Below, in pieces: positions 61,701 through 64,000 of a stretch of DNA of 64,000 nt. Below the pieces are notes generated by a model. The model was given only the letters and a program-made list of their open reading frames with translations, made no database searches and was not told the DNA's origin. The stretch is from M269 sp964640795 (GTDB lineage Bacteria > Pseudomonadota > Gammaproteobacteria > Enterobacterales > Alteromonadaceae), in NCBI GenBank assembly GCA_964640795.1, contig CAZXIN010000001.1:248001-312000 (forward strand). Direction: 5' to 3'. The position numbers were made by a program, and so were the translations under genes. Positions within the stretch are counted from its first letter, which is position 1, and each line of letters begins with the position of its first letter.

Positions 61701-62543
61701 ATGCCCTTATTAATGAGTTTTTTGTTACCGCTTAAGGTGTTAATACTGATCTGCTTTCTCTGTTTTAGCAATAGTTCTTTAGCTGACAAAGCGAGTGGCG
61801 TGTGTAAAGCACCTAATCCAAAGAGTGTCGATGCGGTTTATGATTGTATTACGCAATCATCAATTAATGGCATCAATATGTTTGCTCAGATTGATAAAAT
61901 GGAATGTGCAAGAATTCGGGGGTTTTATACTTCAGCATTAAGAAGTTCTTGGGCAGATGCTGAATTGGTTAAAAACCCGCCTTCCTGTCGTGTATTTGCT
62001 GACGTTGTCAAGGAGTTAACCGGTAAGGAACCTTTCTGGCAAGGGTGTATGGACTATGCAAATACTGAGACCCATATCTCCCAATGTTTTAAAGGCTACC
62101 TCCAACTAGCTGGAGGGGCCAGTCAGCAAGCTATGGGACAATGTCAGTTGTCACAGTTGTCTTATGAGTCAGCTGTTCGTTCGGCAAGCGATCCTGCTAA
62201 AGACAAAAAAGGCTTATTGCCCGAAAATTACCAAAAGCCAAGTTGCGATATGATCCACGCCGCATTGAAAAAAATTGATATTCAACTAGTTGGGGCTGAA
62301 TGCTTGGGGTTCGAAGGTTCAGATCCAGCTGCGCATGTTAAACAATGCTTAAGGTCTGATTTTTTATCTGGGAAAGTGAGGCATCAGCTCGATTGCAATC
62401 AAATGAGACAGTTTTATCAAACAAAGCTACTCAGGAGTTATGGTGGATTACCTAAGGGCTTCAGTCTGCTGCGTTGTTCAATACTCACTAAAGTATCTAA
62501 CGAGCTGGTAGCTGAGGTTAAAGCGCAACAAGAGCAACAATGA
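61701..62543 (+). CDS. Exported protein with three Cys-rich repeats
   Basis: 280 residues with a signal peptide (about 1-28, ending SSLADK). The mature part shows three related units of about 70-85 residues. Each has a CI/CF/CL element (DCITQSS, QCFKGYL, QCLRSDF), then (E/Q/D)CxxxxxxY/FYxxxxR-(S/A) (ECARIRGFYTSALRSS, QCQLSQLSYESAVRSA, DCNQMRQFYQTKLLRS), and a closing Cys (PPSC, KPSC, LLRC). The Cys spacing suggests disulphides within each unit. Two start ATGs are in frame. Cotranscribed with 61009. I know no family name for it. Confidence 0.65.
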   Translation: MPLLMSFLLPLKVLILICFLCFSNSSLADKASGVCKAPNPKSVDAVYDCITQSSINGINMFAQIDKMECARIRGFYTSALRSSWADAELVKNPPSCRVFADVVKELTGKEPFWQGCMDYANTETHISQCFKGYLQLAGGASQQAMGQCQLSQLSYESAVRSASDPAKDKKGLLPENYQKPSCDMIHAALKKIDIQLVGAECLGFEGSDPAAHVKQCLRSDFLSGKVRHQLDCNQMRQFYQTKLLRSYGGLPKGFSLLRCSILTKVSNELVAEVKAQQEQQ

Positions 62544-62760
62544 TCAATGACTTATGTTGATATTATTTAACCTGAACTTGGATTAAATAGCGCCTGCTGA
62601 AAACTTTGGCTTGATAGTCATGGTGCGTGTGTGGTTATATTTTAACCACGTCATGTTTCTGACTTTTCAACGTGCATCTGCGCATAGCGGGCATGTAATG
62701 CTTATCAGTTAGTGCTGAAAGTAACTAAAGAACAAAACAATAATAACGGATAATGATCAA

Positions 62761-64000
62761 TTGAACGCTAAAAATGGAAAGGTTAAAGGGCGTAAACGCG
62801 GAATAAAAGCCTCCCGATTAAAGCTTGAGAAAGCGATGTTAGAATCAGGCTTTGCTACTCAAGCAGCGTTGGCCGAAAAAGTTGCAGAAATTGAAAATTT
62901 GGAGTCAGCTCCTCGTGACTTAGTCAGTAAAGTTTTTAGGGAAATACGGGTTGAACCTCATACCTTAGAGCGTATTGCATTAGCGTTAGGTGTTGAAGCT
63001 TATACACTCTATTTGAGCAGCGACGATCCAACGAATTCGGAAACATTGAGTTTCGACTCAGAGAGCAAACAAGAGCTAGAGCCGACTCATCAAAGTGTTA
63101 GGTCTAAATCCTTTATGGGTTACTGGCTTTTCGGTTGCGTAGTTATCATGTCCGCTATACTCCACTTTTTTTATACTGATGATGACGTAGAGCTCAAGAG
63201 TGCTGAGCAAGGCACCAACCTTTTGATTAGGAATAGCTCCGAAATAAATGCTACCAGTATTGCATTTCTTGATTTTGAACACCCTAACTTGAGTGACTAT
63301 TCAACGGCTTTTCGACAAGAATTAGATGACAACTACCGCCTAGCTTCAGAGTCGTCAATCATTGCGAATGAATCGGCCGCCCCTTGGCAATTGCCAGAGC
63401 TATTGGATGTCGACTTTGTGATACATAGTGAAATAGTGCGTCAAGGTAGGCATTTGGGGTTACTCGTGTATGTTTCTGGTACAGATTCTAGACATTTGTT
63501 ATTGAGTATTGAAACAACGGATCTGGCGGGAGATGTACTCAGTGTTGAGCGTTTTTTAGGAAAGTTAAATCTAGCATTACGGCAATATCTGTTGTCAGGG
63601 TCGACAGATTACCGCGATGCTGGTGATCAAAAAAGTGCACTCGTTGCTTATTTGCGAGCGCTGGACCAAATGGATAAGTCCTTAATTGAGATACATATAT
63701 TGAGAGCTCTCGACTATGTGCAACGGGCAATAAGGTTCGCTCCAGGTTACGTTAAGGCGCGAGCTGCTCTATGTGATATTTTAGTGAGGCAAAGTATCGT
63801 AACGGGCGACAAATCACTACTTAATGAAGCCGAAAATGAATGCTTGTCAGCAAGAGTCGTTAATCCGGGGTCTCCAGAGCTCAACTTTTCTTTAGCGCAA
63901 GTCAGGCGAAAACAAGGAAGAACAGATGAAGCGGTTGCACTTTATAAGCAAGCTGCTGAGCAATTACCTGCCTATATTGATGCTAAAACAGGACTGGCAG
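62761..64000 (+). CDS. HTH - membrane helix - TPR regulator (cut by window edge)
   Basis: 413 residues visible; the frame is open to the right edge, so the end is missing. The start is uncertain: TTG 62761 follows GGATAATGATCAA, and there is no upstream in-frame ATG. The N-terminus is basic (KNGKVKGRKRGIKASRL), then an XRE-like DNA-binding domain (TQAALAEKVAEIENLES ... VEPHTLERIALALGVEAYTLYL, about 30-90). A single membrane helix near 124-140 (YWLFGCVVIMSAILHFF) is followed by a periplasmic domain and TPR units (AVALYKQAAEQLPAYIDA). A one-component, membrane-anchored regulator of CadC-like layout but with an XRE head. Confidence 0.65.
   Translation, partial: MNAKNGKVKGRKRGIKASRLKLEKAMLESGFATQAALAEKVAEIENLESAPRDLVSKVFREIRVEPHTLERIALALGVEAYTLYLSSDDPTNSETLSFDSESKQELEPTHQSVRSKSFMGYWLFGCVVIMSAILHFFYTDDDVELKSAEQGTNLLIRNSSEINATSIAFLDFEHPNLSDYSTAFRQELDDNYRLASESSIIANESAAPWQLPELLDVDFVIHSEIVRQGRHLGLLVYVSGTDSRHLLLSIETTDLAGDVLSVERFLGKLNLALRQYLLSGSTDYRDAGDQKSALVAYLRALDQMDKSLIEIHILRALDYVQRAIRFAPGYVKARAALCDILVRQSIVTGDKSLLNEAENECLSARVVNPGSPELNFSLAQVRRKQGRTDEAVALYKQAAEQLPAYIDAKTGLA

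Noticed and set aside
1..64000. CRISPR arrays, insertion sequences or prophage genes
   Set aside because: No regularly spaced repeats, transposase, phage structural gene or integrase was found on either strand.

Overview
The window is one contiguous stretch of chromosome from an AT-leaning, probably marine gammaproteobacterium. I infer this from PrkA/YeaG, RND and TRAP transporters, a GlyGly-CTERM surface protease, integron-type attC sites and many TonB/Sec-exported proteins. I would place it near the Alteromonadales/Oceanospirillales, without claiming a genus. There is no rRNA, no intact tRNA, no CRISPR array, no transposase and no integrase.

Layout. 1-7.4 kb: the N-terminal part of prkA, a TetR regulator with a candidate operator, a metallo-beta-lactamase-fold hydrolase and an RND multidrug efflux pair. 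7.5-13.6 kb: an integron cassette array without integrase, read on the minus strand. It has four complete attC sites of one family, one divergent attC, one truncated attC, and small exported or membrane proteins whose stops lie at or inside the R'' boxes. It is interrupted by a plus-strand block carrying a split pro-domain/metzincin pair and a frameshifted gene. 13.9-19.7 kb: CorA-like transporter, S10 carboxypeptidase, a large GlyGly-CTERM metzincin, YccF. 20-27.6 kb: an NtrC-type histidine kinase/sigma-54 response regulator pair, divergent from a MacAB-like adaptor/ATPase/FtsX permease operon. That operon has a recognisable -24/-12 promoter and two upstream binding sites. 27.7-34.2 kb: mixed metabolic and regulatory genes, with a 3' fragment of a leucine tRNA gene at 30.3 kb that may mark an old island junction. 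34.3-41.6 kb: a catabolic locus (TRAP transporter plus GH31 alpha-xylosidase-like enzyme, divergent from a xylose-reductase-like AKR and a TauD-like dioxygenase).

The most interesting region is 41.8-56.9 kb, a ribosomally synthesised peptide (RiPP) locus. Two small double-glycine-leader peptides share a GG-x-NPE junction. They are followed by a radical SAM/SPASM maturase, a short CvaA-like adaptor, a C39-peptidase ABC exporter, a second MacAB/FtsX-type tripartite system and a secreted S9D-type glutamyl endopeptidase. Upstream sit a membrane-anchored CadC/ToxR-like regulator with a beta-propeller sensor domain, a small secreted Cys-containing protein and a LuxR solo. A reading that fits the sequence: the precursor is modified in the cytoplasm on or near its two Cys residues, cleaved after GG and exported by the C39 transporter, and the acidic Glu/Asp-rich spacer is trimmed in the periplasm by the Glu-specific S9 peptidase. 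The FtsX-type system would give export or self-protection. This is inference; no step is proven by sequence alone.

57-64 kb: a TonB-dependent receptor, an unrecognised 264-residue protein divergent from a 60-residue Ala/Thr/Gln-rich peptide, two exported proteins of unknown function (one made of three Cys repeats), and the start of an HTH-TM-TPR protein that runs off the window.
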